In this document: piece by piece, positions 32,676-33,235 of the stretch
Numbering within the stretch: position 1 is the first letter of the stretch
How the letters are laid out: each line of letters starts with the position of its first letter
Source: Oribacterium sp. KHPX15
GTDB lineage: Bacteria > Bacillota > Clostridia > Lachnospirales > Lachnospiraceae
Assembly (NCBI RefSeq): GCF_900107835.1
Contig: NZ_FNRG01000031.1
Span: 1 to 33,235, forward strand
Length of the DNA stretch: 33,235 nucleotides
Direction of reading: 5' to 3'
Program-made: the position numbers and the translations under genes
The notes under the pieces: generated by a model
What the model was told of the DNA's origin: nothing
Seen by the model: the letters and a program-made list of their open reading frames with translations, nothing else
The model's database searches: none

Positions 32676-32981
32676 ATGGAGAAAACAGCAACACTTAATT
32701 TACGAGTTAATCCTACAACGAAAAAATCAGCTGAAGATGTGCTTTCACGTCTGGGAATTCCTATGTCTACGGCTATTGATATGTATTTAAGACAGATTAC
32801 GCTTACAGGTGGAATTCCTTTTAAGGTTTCATTACCTCAGGCACCAGATGTTATTAATGCAGATCTTATGACGACTGCAGAGATTCATGCAAAATTGCAG
32901 GAGGGCTTTGAGGATATTGAAGCTGGACGAGTACAGGATGCAAAGGCAGCATTTGCAGCTTTTAGAGAGAGTCACAGATGA
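32676..32981 (+). CDS. RelB/DinJ-family antitoxin
   Basis: 101 residues. The N-terminal ATLNLRVNPTTKKSAEDVLS followed by RLGIPMSTAIDMYLRQI is the DinJ/RelB ribbon-helix-helix (strand LNLRVN, two helices), and TGGIPFKVSLP is the usual linker to a toxin-binding tail. It represses its own promoter through the palindrome just upstream and neutralises the following toxin. AAAAGGAG precedes the ATG. The stop overlaps the toxin start by four bases. Confidence 0.94.
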   Translation: MEKTATLNLRVNPTTKKSAEDVLSRLGIPMSTAIDMYLRQITLTGGIPFKVSLPQAPDVINADLMTTAEIHAKLQEGFEDIEAGRVQDAKAAFAAFRESHR

Positions 32982-33235
32982 GAGAATATCCTGTAAAAAT
33001 TACTGAGAAAGCATTGCGTGATATGGATGGGATATATGAGTATATCGCAGTAAATCTGCAATCACCGGAAAATGCTATGAGACAGTATAACAGAATAGCA
33101 GATAATGTTCTTGGACTTGGCTTCTTTCCCGAGAAATTCAGACTGGTAGATTTTGAACCTGAACGCTCACAAGGACTTAGGCGAATGCTGGTAGATAATT
33201 ACTCGGTATTTTATGTATTTGAGGAAGAGATTGTC
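32978..33235 (+). CDS. RelE/ParE-family toxin, 3' end beyond the window
   Basis: The ATG overlaps the antitoxin stop (ATGA). 86 codons are visible: MREYPVKITEKALRDMDGIY, EYIAVNLQSPENAMRQYNRI, then LGLGFFPEKFRLVDFEPERS and LRRMLVDNYSVFYVFEEEIV. The helix pair followed by a basic beta sheet (LRRMLVDNYSVFYVF) is typical of ParE/RelE-type toxins, which are either ribosome-dependent mRNA nucleases or gyrase poisons. The C-terminal residues that would separate the two are missing. Confidence 0.9.
   Translation, partial: MREYPVKITEKALRDMDGIYEYIAVNLQSPENAMRQYNRIADNVLGLGFFPEKFRLVDFEPERSQGLRRMLVDNYSVFYVFEEEIV

Overview
The window looks like a chromosomal surface-polysaccharide (capsule/exopolysaccharide) locus from a low-to-mid GC anaerobic Firmicute, most likely Lachnospiraceae (Butyrivibrio/Roseburia-like). 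This rests on gene style and order: a separate CpsB-type PHP phosphatase, YveK-like Wzz and YwqD-like tyrosine kinase, an LCP protein, strong GGAGG ribosome sites, and a pyruvyltransferase plus F420-hydrogenase-beta-like pair. No species can be named from the sequence alone.

Layout. 1-560 is the 3' end of an IS200/IS605-type tnpB with its right end. 646-2250 holds a terminator-like hairpin, a DEAD-box RNA helicase and a convergent tRNA-Lys(CTT). 2315-3834 has small unrecognised genes, a run of hairpins ending in an intrinsic terminator (possible small RNA), and a 61-bp element that is a nearly uninterrupted palindrome. 3877-6093 (minus) encodes a membrane-anchored SGNH-fold protein whose catalytic Ser, Asn and His are all replaced. 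6170-6952 is a divergent pair of small DNA-binding proteins (ribbon-helix-helix and excisionase-like HTH) around repeated TTGCA-N3-TGCAA palindromes. 7048-9162 carries an LCP glycopolymer ligase and a secreted Ser-repeat protein.

9467-13678 is the conserved capsule core: PHP tyrosine phosphatase, Wzz-like co-polymerase, BY-kinase and CapD/PglF-like dehydratase. A hairpin at 13705-13730 separates it from the variable region. That region holds a PglE-like aminotransferase, a PglC-like initiating phosphosugar transferase, an acyltransferase-like gene broken at a run of eight G, four glycosyltransferases, a TupA-like ATP-grasp protein, a pyruvyltransferase-like protein with an Fe-S partner, a Wzy-type polymerase and a Wzx flippase. 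From about 15.9 to 27.8 kb the sequence is visibly more AT-rich than its flanks, as is usual for horizontally exchanged serotype-specific cassettes.

27991-31758 returns to higher GC: a secreted beta-rich protein, a deleted ugd relic, an intact UDP-glucose dehydrogenase and a VanZ-domain membrane protein. The right edge has two divergent type II toxin-antitoxin modules: Phd-like/PIN on minus and RelB/DinJ-like/RelE-like on plus, the last gene running off the window.

How it works together (inference): CapD, the aminotransferase and the PglC-like enzyme would make and load an amino-sugar on undecaprenyl phosphate. The glycosyltransferases, pyruvyl/acyl-type modifiers and Ugd-derived UDP-glucuronate would build the repeat unit. 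Wzx and Wzy would export and polymerise it under Wzz/BY-kinase/PHP control, and the LCP protein would attach the polymer to the wall. The most notable observations are the poly-G frameshift (phase variation, -1 frameshifting or sequence error), the SGNH pseudoenzyme, the hairpin RNA at 3451-3626, and the divergent RHH/HTH control region.
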